Counted from the stretch's first letter, positions 50,908 through 60,823 are shown. The stretch: DNA of 64,000 bases from an uncultured Roseburia sp. (GCA_947647505.1 CANSKO010000005.1:80967-144966); one strand, 5' to 3'. The notes: generated from the sequence alone by a model not told the origin. Translations and numbers: made by a program.

Positions 50908-51300
50908 ATGACAAGAAGGGAACTCAGGGAGCAGATTTTTCTGTTGTTGTTTCGCATGGAATTTTATCAGAAGGAAGAGCTGGACGGACAGCTTTTGTTT
51001 TCGTCGGAAGAAATGGGCTCGTCGGACGCGGACGCTTCCTATATTCAGGATAAGGTGGACGCCGTCGTAGAAAAGGCGGATGAGATCGACGAGATTATCA
51101 ACGGCGTTGCAAAGGGGTGGAAGACGACGCGGATGGGCAAAGTGGATCTTGCGCTTTTAAGGCTGGCTGTTTTTGAAATTCGGTACGATGCGGACATTCC
51201 GGGCGGGGTGGCGATCAATGAGGCGGTGGAGCTGGCCAAGAAATACGGGACGGACGGATCGTCTTCTTTTGTAAACGGCATACTTGCGAGGATCGTATGA
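50908..51300 (+). CDS. nusB: Transcription antitermination factor NusB
   Basis: A 130-residue all-helical RNA-binding factor that acts with NusE (S10) on boxA RNA in rRNA operons. The N-terminal RRELREQIFLLLFRMEFYQ and the C-terminal DIPGGVAINEAVELAKKYGTDGSSSFVNGILARIV are diagnostic. ATG 50908 is preferred over 50890 because AAAGGGAA is correctly spaced from it. It overlaps xseA by ATGA and opens the run nusB-xseA-xseB-ispA-dxs-tlyA-nadK-argR-recN. Confidence 0.93.
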   Translation: MTRRELREQIFLLLFRMEFYQKEELDGQLLFSSEEMGSSDADASYIQDKVDAVVEKADEIDEIINGVAKGWKTTRMGKVDLALLRLAVFEIRYDADIPGGVAINEAVELAKKYGTDGSSSFVNGILARIV

Positions 51301-52520
51301 AGCCGCAGGCATATTCCGTCAGTCAGATCAACGCATACGTCAAAGCCATGTTTGCGCAGGATTTTATGCTGAAAAGAGTTTGTGTCAAAGGCGAGGTTTC
51401 CAATTGCAAATACCATTCTTCCGGCCATATTTATTTTACTGTCAAAGATGAAAAAGCGGCGATTGCCGCCGTGATGTTTGCGGGAAGCCGCGGCGGGCTT
51501 TCTTTTCCCATGCGGGAAGGCGATAAGGTTTTAGTCAGCGGCTCCATCGAAGTGTACGAGCGGGACGGACGATATCAGCTTTATGCGAAAGAGATTGAAA
51601 AAGACGGCGAGGGCAGCCTGTATCTGAAATATGAGGCGTTAAAGCGCGCGCTTTTGGAAATGGGCATGTTTGCAGAGGAGTATAAAAAGCCGATTCCCGG
51701 ATACATTCAAACGCTTGGCGTTGTAACGGCGCCGACCGGCGCGGCCGTGCAGGATATCCGAACGATTGCAAAAAGACGGAATCCTTACGTACAGCTCATT
51801 TTGTATCCGGCGCAGGTGCAGGGAGAGGGAGCCGCCGAAAGCATTGTCAACGGCATACGCGCGCTGGACGCGCATGGCGTGGATGCAATCATCGTAGGAA
51901 GAGGCGGCGGCTCCATTGAAGATTTGTGGGCGTTTAATGAAGAGATCGTAGCGCGCGCTGTTTTTGAATGTGAGACGCCGGTGATATCGGCCGTTGGGCA
52001 TGAAACGGATACGACGATTGTCGATTTTGTGGCGGATCTGCGCGCGCCTACGCCGTCGGCTGCGGCGGAGCTTGCCGTCTGCGACGTTTCGGAGCTTTTG
52101 GACGAGCTGAATTTGCGTCTTTTACGTCTGCGGCAGTCTGCGGCATGGAAAAAAGAGGCGGCCCGAAGCCATCTGGAGCAGCTTGCGAAACTGCTTGCGC
52201 TGCATGCGCCGTTTCACCGGCTGAATGAAAAACGGCAGCGCATCGTCGATGCGCAGGAGCGTCTGACGGTTCAGATGGAACGGAAAATAGCGGACGGGCG
52301 GTATCGCATCGGACTGCTTGCTGGTCGTCTGGACGGCGTTTCGCCGGCGAAGAAATTAAGTCAGGGATTTGTTTTCGTTACAGATGCAAAGCAGGAAAGG
52401 GTCGGCAGCGTATCCAACGTGCAGGAGGGCGATCTGCTGCGGCTGCATTTGAAAGACGGCGTAATCGACGCTGCGGTGCAGGGCGTAACGGTATATGCAG
52501 AGGAAGGACAGAAGGGATGA
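51297..52520 (+). CDS. xseA: Exodeoxyribonuclease VII large subunit
   Basis: A 407-residue catalytic subunit of exonuclease VII, which degrades single-stranded DNA. An N-terminal OB fold (about 5-105, VSNCKYHSSGHIYFTVKDE), a catalytic domain with GGGSIEDLWAFNEE and SAVGHETDTTIVDFVAD (His and Asp of the active site), and a coiled-coil C-terminal region are all visible. Length is normal. It overlaps nusB and xseB by four bases each. Confidence 0.97.
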   Translation: MKPQAYSVSQINAYVKAMFAQDFMLKRVCVKGEVSNCKYHSSGHIYFTVKDEKAAIAAVMFAGSRGGLSFPMREGDKVLVSGSIEVYERDGRYQLYAKEIEKDGEGSLYLKYEALKRALLEMGMFAEEYKKPIPGYIQTLGVVTAPTGAAVQDIRTIAKRRNPYVQLILYPAQVQGEGAAESIVNGIRALDAHGVDAIIVGRGGGSIEDLWAFNEEIVARAVFECETPVISAVGHETDTTIVDFVADLRAPTPSAAAELAVCDVSELLDELNLRLLRLRQSAAWKKEAARSHLEQLAKLLALHAPFHRLNEKRQRIVDAQERLTVQMERKIADGRYRIGLLAGRLDGVSPAKKLSQGFVFVTDAKQERVGSVSNVQEGDLLRLHLKDGVIDAAVQGVTVYAEEGQKG

Positions 52521-52732
52521 CGGAAGGAAAAGAAGCTACGCTGGAAGAATTGTTTGCAGAAATTGACGGAATTTTAGAACGTATGGAAGGAAAAGACATT
52601 TCACTGGAGGATTCGTTTCTTTTATATGAAGAAGGTATGAAAAAACTCAGGCTGTGCAATGCTAAAATCGACCGGGTAGAAAAGAAAATGCTTGTGATAA
52701 ACGCACAGGGAACGCTGGATGAAATGACGTGA
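52517..52732 (+). CDS. xseB: Exodeoxyribonuclease VII small subunit
   Basis: A 71-residue helical hairpin protein that wraps the XseA coiled coil. The family signature ISLEDSFLLYEEGMKKLRLCNAKIDRVEKKM is complete. It overlaps xseA by ATGA, so stoichiometric translation is likely. ispA follows 26 bases downstream. Confidence 0.95.
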   Translation: MTEGKEATLEELFAEIDGILERMEGKDISLEDSFLLYEEGMKKLRLCNAKIDRVEKKMLVINAQGTLDEMT

Positions 52733-52758
52733 CGGTTTGACAGGAGAAAGGCAGGGAA

Positions 52759-53649
52759 ATGGGCACGGAAAAAGAGAGAAACGAAAGGCTTGGGCAGATC
52801 GAAGCAATGCTGCTTCGTTATCTTCCAGCCGAAGAAGGCTATCAGAAGACGGTATGTGAGGCCATGCATTACAGCATTGCGGCGGGCGGAAAGCGTCTGC
52901 GTCCCATGCTGATGCTTGAGACGTACCGTCTGTTTGGCGGAACTTCTGCGATCATTGAGCCGTTTGCGGCGGCAATCGAGATGATTCATACGTATTCGCT
53001 GGTGCATGACGATCTTCCGGCGATGGACGATGACGAATACCGCAGAGGGAAAAAGACGACGCACGCCGTATATGGGGAAGCGATTGGCATACTGACGGGA
53101 GACGCGTTGTTGAATTATGCATATGAAACGGCGGCCCGCGCGTTTTCGATGGAGCCGGGAAATGAAACGATTGGCCGGGCCTTTCAGATGCTTTCGCAAA
53201 AGGCCGGGATTTATGGCATGGTAGGCGGTCAGACGGCGGACCTGGAAGCGGAAGGCGAAACGGAGCGCTCCGAAGAGAAGCTGTATTTTATTTATCAGAT
53301 GAAGACGGGCGCGCTTCTGGAAGCGTCTATGGCAATCGGCGCGCTGCTTGCAGGAGCCGGTGAGGAGGAAGTGCGCACAGTGGAGCGGGCAGCGGGAGAG
53401 ATCGGTCTGGCGTTTCAGATTCAGGATGACGTTTTGGATCTGACCGGCTCGTTTGCCGTTTTGGGCAAGCCGATCGGAAGCGATCAGAAAAATCAGAAGA
53501 TGACATATGTGACGCTGTATGGACTGGACGCGGCAAAGCAAAAAGCAGAAGAGCTGTTTTTATCCGCGATGCAGCGTCTGGACGCGCTTTCCGTGCAGAA
53601 TCCGTTTTTAACCGGATTATTACGAGACTTAATCCATCGGGAAAAATAG
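52759..53649 (+). CDS. ispA: Farnesyl/geranyl diphosphate synthase (polyprenyl synthetase)
   Basis: A 296-residue all-helical prenyltransferase joining isopentenyl and allylic diphosphates. The first Asp-rich motif is DDLPAMDDDEYRRG near residue 80. The second is FQIQDDVLDLTG near residue 220. The family GGKRLRPML segment is near residue 38. It is next to dxs, which supplies the isoprenoid precursor, a usual Firmicutes pairing. AGGAGAAAGGCAGGGAA lies upstream. Confidence 0.96.
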   Translation: MGTEKERNERLGQIEAMLLRYLPAEEGYQKTVCEAMHYSIAAGGKRLRPMLMLETYRLFGGTSAIIEPFAAAIEMIHTYSLVHDDLPAMDDDEYRRGKKTTHAVYGEAIGILTGDALLNYAYETAARAFSMEPGNETIGRAFQMLSQKAGIYGMVGGQTADLEAEGETERSEEKLYFIYQMKTGALLEASMAIGALLAGAGEEEVRTVERAAGEIGLAFQIQDDVLDLTGSFAVLGKPIGSDQKNQKMTYVTLYGLDAAKQKAEELFLSAMQRLDALSVQNPFLTGLLRDLIHREK

Positions 53650-53659
53650 AGGGACCGTT

Positions 53660-55540
53660 ATGGTATTAGAGAAGATAAAGCAGGAAAATGACATTAAAAA
53701 GCTAAGTCCGCAGGAGCTTCCCATTCTGGCGGACGAGATTCGGGAATTTCTGATCGAGAAAATTGCGGCGTCCGGCGGCCATCTGGCTTCCAATCTGGGC
53801 GTGGTGGAGCTGACGATGGCGCTGCATCTCGTGTTTGAAATGCCAAAGGATAAAATCGTATGGGACGTGGGCCATCAGTCTTATACGCATAAGATTTTAA
53901 CGGGACGAAGCGACGGCTTTGACGGGCTGCGCAAATATGGCGGCATGAGCGGCTTTCCCAAGCGAAAAGAGAGCGCGTGCGACTGCTTTGACACAGGGCA
54001 TTCTTCAACGTCTGTTTCCGCAGGGCTTGGGCTTGCGATGGCCAGACAGATCAAAGGCGAAGACTATAAGGTCGTTTCGGTGATTGGAGACGGCGCGTTA
54101 ACCGGCGGCATGGCTTATGAAGCGTTAAACAATGCATCCAGAATCCGTTCCAATTTTATTATCGTTTTAAATGATAATAACATGTCGATTTCCGAAAACG
54201 TGGGAGGCCTTTCGCGACATTTGAATTATCTGCGGACGACGGAGTCCTATCAGGAAATTAAAACGGGCGTCGCCCGGTCGCTAAGCAAAATTCCGGTCTG
54301 CGGTGAAACGATCGTCGAGCGCATCCGCAGGACGAAAAGCGGAATCAAACAGCTTCTGGTCAAAGGCATGCTGTTTGAAAATATGGGCATTATGTATCTT
54401 GGCCCGGTGGACGGGCATAATACGATGGCCGTGGCAAAGGCGCTGCGGGAGGCGACGAAGCTTGCAGGACCGGTTCTTGTCCATGTGATCACAAAAAAAG
54501 GAAAAGGCTACCTTCCGGCCGAGCGGCATCCGGCGCGCTTTCATGGAACGGAACCGTTTGACGTGGAAACAGGGCTTCCGCTGAAAAAACGGACGAAGGC
54601 CAATTATACGGACGTGTTTGCCAGCGCAATCTGCAAGCTCGGCAAAGCCAGCCAGACGCTTGTGACCGTAACGGCCGCGATGGCAGACGGCACGGGGTTA
54701 AAACAGTTCAGAGAGCGGTTTTCTGAGCGCTGTTTTGACGTAGGCATTGCGGAGGAGCACGCCGTTACGTTTGCCGCCGGACTTGCGGCCGCCGGGCTTA
54801 AGCCGGTTGTGGCCATATATTCCTCGTTTTTGCAGCGGGCCTATGACCAGATTCTGCATGACGTCTGCATTCAGGACCTTCCGGTTGTTTTTGCGGTGGA
54901 TCGGGCCGGGCTGGTCGGCAGCGACGGAGAAACGCATCAGGGTATTTTTGATTTGTCGTTTCTCTCTTCGATCCCAAATATGACGGTGATGGCGCCAAAA
55001 AATAAATGGGAGCTGTCCGATATGTTAAAATTTGCGGCAGAGTTTCCTTCTCCGATTGCCATTCGCTATCCAAGAGGCGAGGCATACGACGGTCTGCGGG
55101 ACTTTCGCGCGCCGATTGCATACGGCAAAAGCGAAGTGCTGAAAGAAGGCGGCGAGATTGTTTTGTATGCGCTTGGAAGCATGGTAAAAACGGCGGAGGC
55201 GGTATGCAGCAGGCTTACGGAACAGGGTTGTTCTGCTGCGCTTGTCAATGCGCGCTTTGCAAAGCCTTTGGATACGGCGCTTTTGAAAACGCTTGCAAAA
55301 GGCTGCCGCGTGTTTGTGACGCTGGAAGAAAATGTCAGAAGCGGCGGATTTGGCGAGCATGTGACCGAATTTCTCTGCGATGAGGGCGCATCGTGCCGGA
55401 TTGTGAGGATTGCAATACCGGATGATTATGTGGAGCATGGCAATGTGGATATTTTGCGCAGAGAGCTGAAATTGGATGAAGACGCCATATACGAACGCGT
55501 GATGTTGGAATATCGAGAGCTGGGGCTGGGTGAAAGATGA
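53660..55540 (+). CDS. dxs: 1-deoxy-D-xylulose-5-phosphate synthase
   Basis: A 626-residue thiamine-diphosphate enzyme that condenses pyruvate and glyceraldehyde 3-phosphate, the first step of the MEP isoprenoid pathway. It shows the GHQSYTHKILTGR and GHSSTSVSAGLG segments, and the ThDP motif GDGALTGGMAYEALNNASRIRSNFIIVLNDNNMS. The transketolase-type central domain carries GIAEEHAVTFAAG and DRAGLVGSDGETHQG. The C-terminal domain is also complete. Length is normal. The stop overlaps tlyA by ATGA. Confidence 0.98.
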   Translation: MVLEKIKQENDIKKLSPQELPILADEIREFLIEKIAASGGHLASNLGVVELTMALHLVFEMPKDKIVWDVGHQSYTHKILTGRSDGFDGLRKYGGMSGFPKRKESACDCFDTGHSSTSVSAGLGLAMARQIKGEDYKVVSVIGDGALTGGMAYEALNNASRIRSNFIIVLNDNNMSISENVGGLSRHLNYLRTTESYQEIKTGVARSLSKIPVCGETIVERIRRTKSGIKQLLVKGMLFENMGIMYLGPVDGHNTMAVAKALREATKLAGPVLVHVITKKGKGYLPAERHPARFHGTEPFDVETGLPLKKRTKANYTDVFASAICKLGKASQTLVTVTAAMADGTGLKQFRERFSERCFDVGIAEEHAVTFAAGLAAAGLKPVVAIYSSFLQRAYDQILHDVCIQDLPVVFAVDRAGLVGSDGETHQGIFDLSFLSSIPNMTVMAPKNKWELSDMLKFAAEFPSPIAIRYPRGEAYDGLRDFRAPIAYGKSEVLKEGGEIVLYALGSMVKTAEAVCSRLTEQGCSAALVNARFAKPLDTALLKTLAKGCRVFVTLEENVRSGGFGEHVTEFLCDEGASCRIVRIAIPDDYVEHGNVDILRRELKLDEDAIYERVMLEYRELGLGER

Positions 55541-56346
55541 AAGAGCGATTGGATCATTTGCTGGTAAAGCGGGGACTTGCCCCTTCCAGAGAAAAAGCGA
55601 AAGCGATGATTATGGAAGGAAACGTATTTGTAGAAAATCAGAGGGAGGACAAGGCTGGCAGCCTGTTTCAGGAGGACTGCGTGATTACGCTGCATGGAAC
55701 CGTTTTAAAATATGTCAGCCGCGGCGGGCTGAAGCTGGAGAAGGCGCTGGATGAGTTTGAAATTGTTTTACAGGATAGCATCTGCATGGATGTGGGGGCT
55801 TCTACCGGAGGCTTTACCGACTGCATGCTGCAAAACGGCGCGAAGAAGGTCTATGCCGTGGACGTTGGGTACGGTCAGTTTGCATGGAAGCTCAGACAGG
55901 ATGCGCGGGTGGTCTGTATGGAAAAGACGAACATCCGCTATGTGACGCCGCAGGATATTGCGGACGCGCTTGATTTTGCATCCGTGGACGTTTCCTTTAT
56001 TTCGCTGAAAAAAGCGCTGCCTCCGGTCAGAAATCTGTTAAAAGAGGACGGAGCGATCGTATGCCTGATTAAGCCGCAGTTTGAAGCGGGCAGGGAGAAG
56101 GTCGGCAAAAAAGGCGTCGTGCGGGAAGCGTCGGTACATAAAGAAGTGATTGCAGACGTGGCGCAGTGCGCAGTCGAGCTTGGGTGCTTTGTATGCGGTC
56201 TTTCGTATTCTCCAATCCGGGGACCGGAAGGAAATATAGAATATCTGTTATACATCAAAAAGAACGGGAAAGGCGGCATCGATGTGGCTGCGGAAACGGA
56301 ACGGGTTGTAGAAGCGGCGCACGATGCGCTGAATAAAAAGAGATGA
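55537..56346 (+). CDS. tlyA: TlyA-family rRNA 2'-O-methyltransferase / hemolysin A-like
   Basis: A 269-residue protein with an N-terminal S4 RNA-binding domain (about 1-65, ERLDHLLVKRGLAPSREKAKAMIMEGNV) and an FtsJ-like SAM methyltransferase domain (about 70-245, with CMDVGASTGGFTDCMLQ and VDVSFISL). TlyA methylates the ribose of rRNA residues and affects capreomycin sensitivity in mycobacteria. In this context (between dxs and nadK) it is the standard Firmicutes YqxC-type gene. It overlaps dxs and nadK by four bases each. Confidence 0.93.
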   Translation: MKERLDHLLVKRGLAPSREKAKAMIMEGNVFVENQREDKAGSLFQEDCVITLHGTVLKYVSRGGLKLEKALDEFEIVLQDSICMDVGASTGGFTDCMLQNGAKKVYAVDVGYGQFAWKLRQDARVVCMEKTNIRYVTPQDIADALDFASVDVSFISLKKALPPVRNLLKEDGAIVCLIKPQFEAGREKVGKKGVVREASVHKEVIADVAQCAVELGCFVCGLSYSPIRGPEGNIEYLLYIKKNGKGGIDVAAETERVVEAAHDALNKKR

Positions 56347-57146
56347 AGAATTTTTGCATTATTGCCAATTCCTGTAAAGATCAAAATTACAGGCTGACGC
56401 ACCAGATGAAGTCGTTTATTGAATTAAAGGGCGGAAGCTGTTCCGTCGTTTCCGAAGGCGGCGAGATTCCAAATGACACGGAAGGAATTTTCGTGCTGGG
56501 AGGGGACGGGACGCTGATTCGCGCGGCGGGCATGGCGTCTCAAAAAGACATTCCGTTGATCGGCGTCAATCTGGGCCATCTGGGTTATCTGTGTGAACTG
56601 GAAGAAAGCAGCGTGTTTACGGCGGTTGAGGAGATGCTGCGTGGAAATTATATGATCGAAGAGCGTATGATGTTAAGCGGCGCGGGGATAGAGCGGCCGG
56701 CGCTGAATGATATCGTCATTTGCAGAAAGGGCGTGCTGCAGCTGGTCGAGCTGACCGTTTCTGTGGACGGGGAATATCTCAATACGTTTCGCGCCGACGG
56801 CATGATTGTAGCGACGCCGACGGGATCAACCGGATACAGCATGTCGGCGGGTGGCCCGATCGTCGATCCAAAAGCGCGCATGATTCTGATTACGCCGATT
56901 AACGCGCATGAATTGAATGCAAAAAGCATTGTCGTAGGCGCCGAAGACGAGGTTACGATCGAGCTTAAGGGCAGACAGCCGCAGAAAGACGAGCGCGTGG
57001 ATGTAAATTTTGACGGAGAGTACGCGCTTGCGCTTGCGCCGGGCGAATCGGTCACGATTCGCGCTTCCAGACAGAAGACGCGCATTATAAAGCTGAGCAA
57101 AATCAGTTTTCTGGAGATTCTGAGAAGAAAGATGCAGGGATGTTAA
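56343..57146 (+). CDS. nadK: NAD kinase
   Basis: A 267-residue ATP-NAD kinase that makes NADP. The conserved GGDGTLIRA motif is near residue 51, NLGHLGYL near residue 78, and the substrate loop ATPTGSTGYSMSAGGPIV near residue 155. Normal in length. The upstream ATGA overlap and the directly joined argR downstream show that it is cotranscribed with both. Confidence 0.96.
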   Translation: MKNFCIIANSCKDQNYRLTHQMKSFIELKGGSCSVVSEGGEIPNDTEGIFVLGGDGTLIRAAGMASQKDIPLIGVNLGHLGYLCELEESSVFTAVEEMLRGNYMIEERMMLSGAGIERPALNDIVICRKGVLQLVELTVSVDGEYLNTFRADGMIVATPTGSTGYSMSAGGPIVDPKARMILITPINAHELNAKSIVVGAEDEVTIELKGRQPQKDERVDVNFDGEYALALAPGESVTIRASRQKTRIIKLSKISFLEILRRKMQGC

Positions 57147-57602
57147 ATGAAGTCAAAACGACAGGTCAAGATCCTGGAGCTGATTCAAAAAAATGAAATT
57201 GAAACGCAGGAGGAGCTTTCCGATTATCTGGAACGGGAGGGTTATCATGTCACGCAGGCCACAGTTTCCAGAGACATCCGCGAGCTGAAGCTGACAAAGG
57301 TAGCGATGCAAAATGGCAGACAGAAGTATGCCGCGATCGTAGAGAATGCAAAAGAGATGCAGGAGAAGTACAATCGGATCTTTCAAAGCGGTTTTGTATC
57401 GATGGATATGGCGCAGAATATTCTTGTCGTAAAAACGGCGCCCGGCATGGCAATGGCAGTCGCGGCCGCTTTGGATGCGATGGAGTGCCATGAAATTGTC
57501 GGAAGCATTGCCGGAGACGATACGGTTATGTGCGCGGTCCGCACGGTGGACGATACGATCACGTTGATGGAGCGGCTGCGTAAAATTGCAGGAGACGCTT
57601 AA
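57147..57602 (+). CDS. argR: Arginine repressor
   Basis: A 151-residue arginine-dependent repressor. An N-terminal winged helix (about 1-70, ILELIQKNEIETQEELSDYLEREGYHVTQATVSRDIRELKL) is followed by a C-terminal hexamerisation and arginine-binding domain, with the EIVGSIAGDDTVMCAVRT motif (Asp pair near 125). It starts on the base after the nadK stop, so it relies on a ribosome binding site within nadK (CAGGGATG). Arginine biosynthesis genes are not in the window. Confidence 0.95.
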   Translation: MKSKRQVKILELIQKNEIETQEELSDYLEREGYHVTQATVSRDIRELKLTKVAMQNGRQKYAAIVENAKEMQEKYNRIFQSGFVSMDMAQNILVVKTAPGMAMAVAAALDAMECHEIVGSIAGDDTVMCAVRTVDDTITLMERLRKIAGDA

Positions 57603-57701
57603 TGCGCAGGATATCCTGCATCAGATGGAGTGCATAAAACAGAAATCTGGCGCGCCAAAGAGGACGGATACGAAAGCGCGTCACTGCTGGAAGGAGAACG
57701 T

Positions 57702-59393
57702 ATGCTGCAGAGCTTGTATGTAAAAAATCTGGCTTTAATCGATGAAGCGGAAGTGGAATTTGCGCCGGGACTCAATATTATGACGGGCGAAACGGGCGCC
57801 GGAAAATCGGTTATCATAGGATCGATCAGCCTTGCGCTGGGAGGAAAGGCGTCAAAAGAGATGATACGGGAGAATGCGCCGCATGCGTTTGTAGAGCTTG
57901 TATTTTCCATAGACGACGCGCAGCTTAAGCAAAAGCTTTCCGAAATGGATATTGATCTGGAAGACGATCTGCTGATTTTAAGCCGCAAAATCGGGAATGG
58001 GAAAAGCGTTTCAAAAATCAATGCGGAAAGCGCGCCGCTTTCAAAAGTAAAGGAGGTCGCCGGGCTTTTGCTGGATATTCACGGACAGCATGCGCATCAG
58101 TCTCTTTTACAGAAAAAAAATCATCTGCATATTCTGGACAGCTATGCGAAAGAGGAGCTTTGTAAAGAAAAAGAAGCGTTAAAGGCTTCGTTTGAACAGT
58201 ATAAAAAACTGAAAAAAGAACTGAGCGAAGCGACAATGGACAAAACGGAGCGGGAGCGGGAGCTTTCGTTTCTGCGCTATGAAGCGGAGGAGCTGGAAGG
58301 CGCGCACCTGGTTCCCGGCGAGGATGAGCGGTTGGAGCAGGAATACAGGCGTCTTTCCAATGGACAAAAGATTATGGAAGCCGCAGCGGACGCATATGAA
58401 AAGACGAGCGGAGGCTATGCGGCGGCGACGGAGCAGATTGGCTATGCGCTGCGCAGCCTTTCCTCCGTGTCGGAATATGATAAAGCGCTGGCCGGTTTTT
58501 TTGACCAGTTAATGGAAATTGACAGTCTTTTGAATGATTTTAACCGGGAGCTTGCAGACTATATTGCAGAGGACGCATTTGATGAGGAAGCGTTTGCGCA
58601 GACGGAACAGCGGCTGGATACGGTCAACCGCATGAAATCCAAATATGGCAAAACAGTGGAGGAGGCGCTTTGCGCGCTGGAGGAAAAGAAAGCGCGGATT
58701 GCGACGCTTGCCGATTACGACGCGTATTTATCGTCGCTGCAGGAAAATTTTGCCAGAAGTGAGGAGGACGTCAAAATGCATGCCAAAGCCGTCAGCGCAA
58801 TTCGGAAAGAAGCGGCGCACAGGCTTTCGGAGCAGATTCGCGCGCAGCTTCTGGAGCTGAATTTTCCGGACGTATCCTTTTCTATGCAGTTTGAACGGCT
58901 CAGCCATTATACGGCGGACGGATTTGACGACGCACAGTTTTTGATTTCGACGAATCCGGGAGAGCCGCAAAAGGCGCTGGAAAAAATCGCTTCCGGCGGT
59001 GAGCTTTCCCGCATCATGCTTGCGATTAAGACGACGCTGGCAGATGCGGACGCGGTTGGCACGCTGATTTTTGATGAAATCGACACCGGCATCAGCGGCC
59101 GGACGGCGCAGATGGTTTCAGAGAAGATGAATATGCTGGGGAGGAGCCATCAGATCCTTTGCATTACGCATCTGCCGCAGATTGCGGCGATGGCGGACAG
59201 CCATTATCTGATCGAAAAATCGGTAGAGAATCAGACGACGCTTTCTACGATTCGACCGCTTCTTATGGAAGAGAGCATAGAAGAGCTGGCGAGAATGCTT
59301 GGCGGAGTGAAGATTACCGATACGGTGCGAAAGAGCGCGCAGGAGATGAAGGAGCTGGCGGCAAACGCAAAGAAAGAGAAGGAACGCGCATAG
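57702..59393 (+). CDS. recN: DNA repair protein RecN
   Basis: A 563-residue SMC-like ATPase acting early in double-strand break repair. Walker A GETGAGKS is at residues 29-36. A long coiled-coil arm (about 150-380) follows, then signature ASGGELSRIMLAIKT and Walker B LIFDEIDTGISGRTAQ. Length is typical. ATG 57702 follows AAGGAGAACGT; the earlier frame start at 57630 has no ribosome binding site and adds 24 atypical residues. It ends the nusB-to-recN unit with a terminator before spoIVB. Confidence 0.96.
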   Translation: MLQSLYVKNLALIDEAEVEFAPGLNIMTGETGAGKSVIIGSISLALGGKASKEMIRENAPHAFVELVFSIDDAQLKQKLSEMDIDLEDDLLILSRKIGNGKSVSKINAESAPLSKVKEVAGLLLDIHGQHAHQSLLQKKNHLHILDSYAKEELCKEKEALKASFEQYKKLKKELSEATMDKTERERELSFLRYEAEELEGAHLVPGEDERLEQEYRRLSNGQKIMEAAADAYEKTSGGYAAATEQIGYALRSLSSVSEYDKALAGFFDQLMEIDSLLNDFNRELADYIAEDAFDEEAFAQTEQRLDTVNRMKSKYGKTVEEALCALEEKKARIATLADYDAYLSSLQENFARSEEDVKMHAKAVSAIRKEAAHRLSEQIRAQLLELNFPDVSFSMQFERLSHYTADGFDDAQFLISTNPGEPQKALEKIASGGELSRIMLAIKTTLADADAVGTLIFDEIDTGISGRTAQMVSEKMNMLGRSHQILCITHLPQIAAMADSHYLIEKSVENQTTLSTIRPLLMEESIEELARMLGGVKITDTVRKSAQEMKELAANAKKEKERA

Positions 59394-59477
59394 GCTTTTG
59401 TTTTTATTTTTTGAAAGAAACTGGAAGCGGATGCAGAAAAATCATGGCGTGAACTCCCAAAAAATGTACATACTAGG

Positions 59478-59507
59478 AAGGATGCGAATTTGCGTATCCT
59501 TCTTTTT
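59478..59507 (+). terminator. Terminator after recN
   Basis: AAGGATGCG at 59478-59486 pairs with CGTATCCTT at 59493-59501 (one G-U pair), followed by CTTTTT. Confidence 0.75.
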
Positions 59508-59531
59508 ATTTGCGGAAAGGAGTCTGATCGT

Positions 59532-60758
59532 ATGATTTTTTATCAATTTCAGAAGCACAGAAAACTGTTTTTTCTGGCCTCTTTTTTCTGTCTGACTGTT
59601 TTTGCGGCCAGGCTTTTATATGTATCCGTTCCAGATGAAATGTATGCCGTAGACGGTGAGATTGGAGAAGTGCGTCTGTCGCTTCCGGTAACGCTGGAAC
59701 GAATGGAAGAGAGCATTCCCGTTTTTTCAGATAAAAAGGCGCAGTCTGATTCGGCCAAAACGGGCGAATACCGCCTGTTGTGCAAATTTATGAATCTGAT
59801 TCCCGTCAAAGAGGTGACGGTGCATGCGGTAGAAAAGAGCTATGTTATGCCATCGGGCATTCCGATTGGAATCTATACGAAGACGAATGGCATTTTAATC
59901 ATTGGAACCGGAAAGGTGACGGCGGACGATGGACTGAATTACGAGCCGGCGGATCAGATTGTAAGAGGCGGCGATTACATCAAAACGGTAAATGGCGAAA
60001 AGGTTTCGGGTAAGGAGGATCTGGTTCGTCTCGTCAATGCATGCGGTGGGGACGATGTTGTGCTGGGCATTTTGCGGGAAGGTGAAGAAATTGAAATTCG
60101 GATTACACCCGTAAGGCTTGCGGACGGCACGTATCGGCTTGGCATCTGGGTGCGGGATGATATGGCGGGCGTGGGCACGCTGACGTATATCGAGCAGGAT
60201 CTTGGCTACGGCGCGCTGGGGCATCCGGTAAGCGATGCGGATACCGGCAGTAAAATCCTGCTTGAGACGGGAAATGTTTATAATACGGATATTGTGGGCA
60301 TTGTCCGCGGCGAAAACGGTACGCCCGGAGAGCTGACGGGCGTGATTCATTACCGGCAGGAAAACTGTCTGGGCACGATCGAGGAAAATACGCAGACCGG
60401 AATTTACGGAACGCTGTATCAGGTCCCGCAGGAGATGGAAGAGGCGTTTGTCGAAGTCGGGATGAAACAGGAGATTCGGCTGGGCGAAGCGTATATTCTC
60501 TCGTCTCTGGACGGCGCGCTGCGGCAGTATCGCATCGAAATTGATGAAATAGAGTTTAACAGCAAGGAAGAAAATAAGGGGATTTTGTTTCATGTGACGG
60601 ATGAGAAGCTTCTGGCGGAGACGGGCGGGATTGTGCAGGGGATGAGCGGCAGCCCGATCTTACAGGATGGGAAAATCATTGGAGCGGTGACGCATGTGTT
60701 TATATCGGACGCTACGAAAGGGTATGGGGTGTTTATTGAGAAGATGATGGAGCATTAG
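59532..60758 (+). CDS. spoIVB: SpoIVB sporulation signalling protease
   Basis: A 408-residue membrane-bound serine protease made in the forespore. It triggers processing of pro-sigma-K through SpoIVFA. An N-terminal membrane helix (about 10-32), a PDZ-like domain (about 110-190) and a SpoIVB peptidase domain (about 200-400) are present. The putative catalytic His is in ALGHPVSD near residue 230, and the Ser in GMSGSPIL near residue 372. ATG 59532 has GGAAAGGAG 7 bases upstream. In most spore formers spo0A follows directly. Here a terminator and accessory genes follow instead. Confidence 0.95.
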   Translation: MIFYQFQKHRKLFFLASFFCLTVFAARLLYVSVPDEMYAVDGEIGEVRLSLPVTLERMEESIPVFSDKKAQSDSAKTGEYRLLCKFMNLIPVKEVTVHAVEKSYVMPSGIPIGIYTKTNGILIIGTGKVTADDGLNYEPADQIVRGGDYIKTVNGEKVSGKEDLVRLVNACGGDDVVLGILREGEEIEIRITPVRLADGTYRLGIWVRDDMAGVGTLTYIEQDLGYGALGHPVSDADTGSKILLETGNVYNTDIVGIVRGENGTPGELTGVIHYRQENCLGTIEENTQTGIYGTLYQVPQEMEEAFVEVGMKQEIRLGEAYILSSLDGALRQYRIEIDEIEFNSKEENKGILFHVTDEKLLAETGGIVQGMSGSPILQDGKIIGAVTHVFISDATKGYGVFIEKMMEH

Positions 60759-60780
60759 AGGCTGTGCAGACAGAGACAGA

Positions 60781-60823
60781 AAAGAACGCAACCGGGAGTT
60801 TGAAAACGGTTGCGTTCTTTTTT
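60781..60823 (+). terminator. Strong terminator after spoIVB
   Basis: AAAGAACGCAACC at 60781-60793 pairs perfectly with GGTTGCGTTCTTT at 60808-60820, and the run of T continues to 60823. This marks the end of the conserved chromosomal block. Confidence 0.95.
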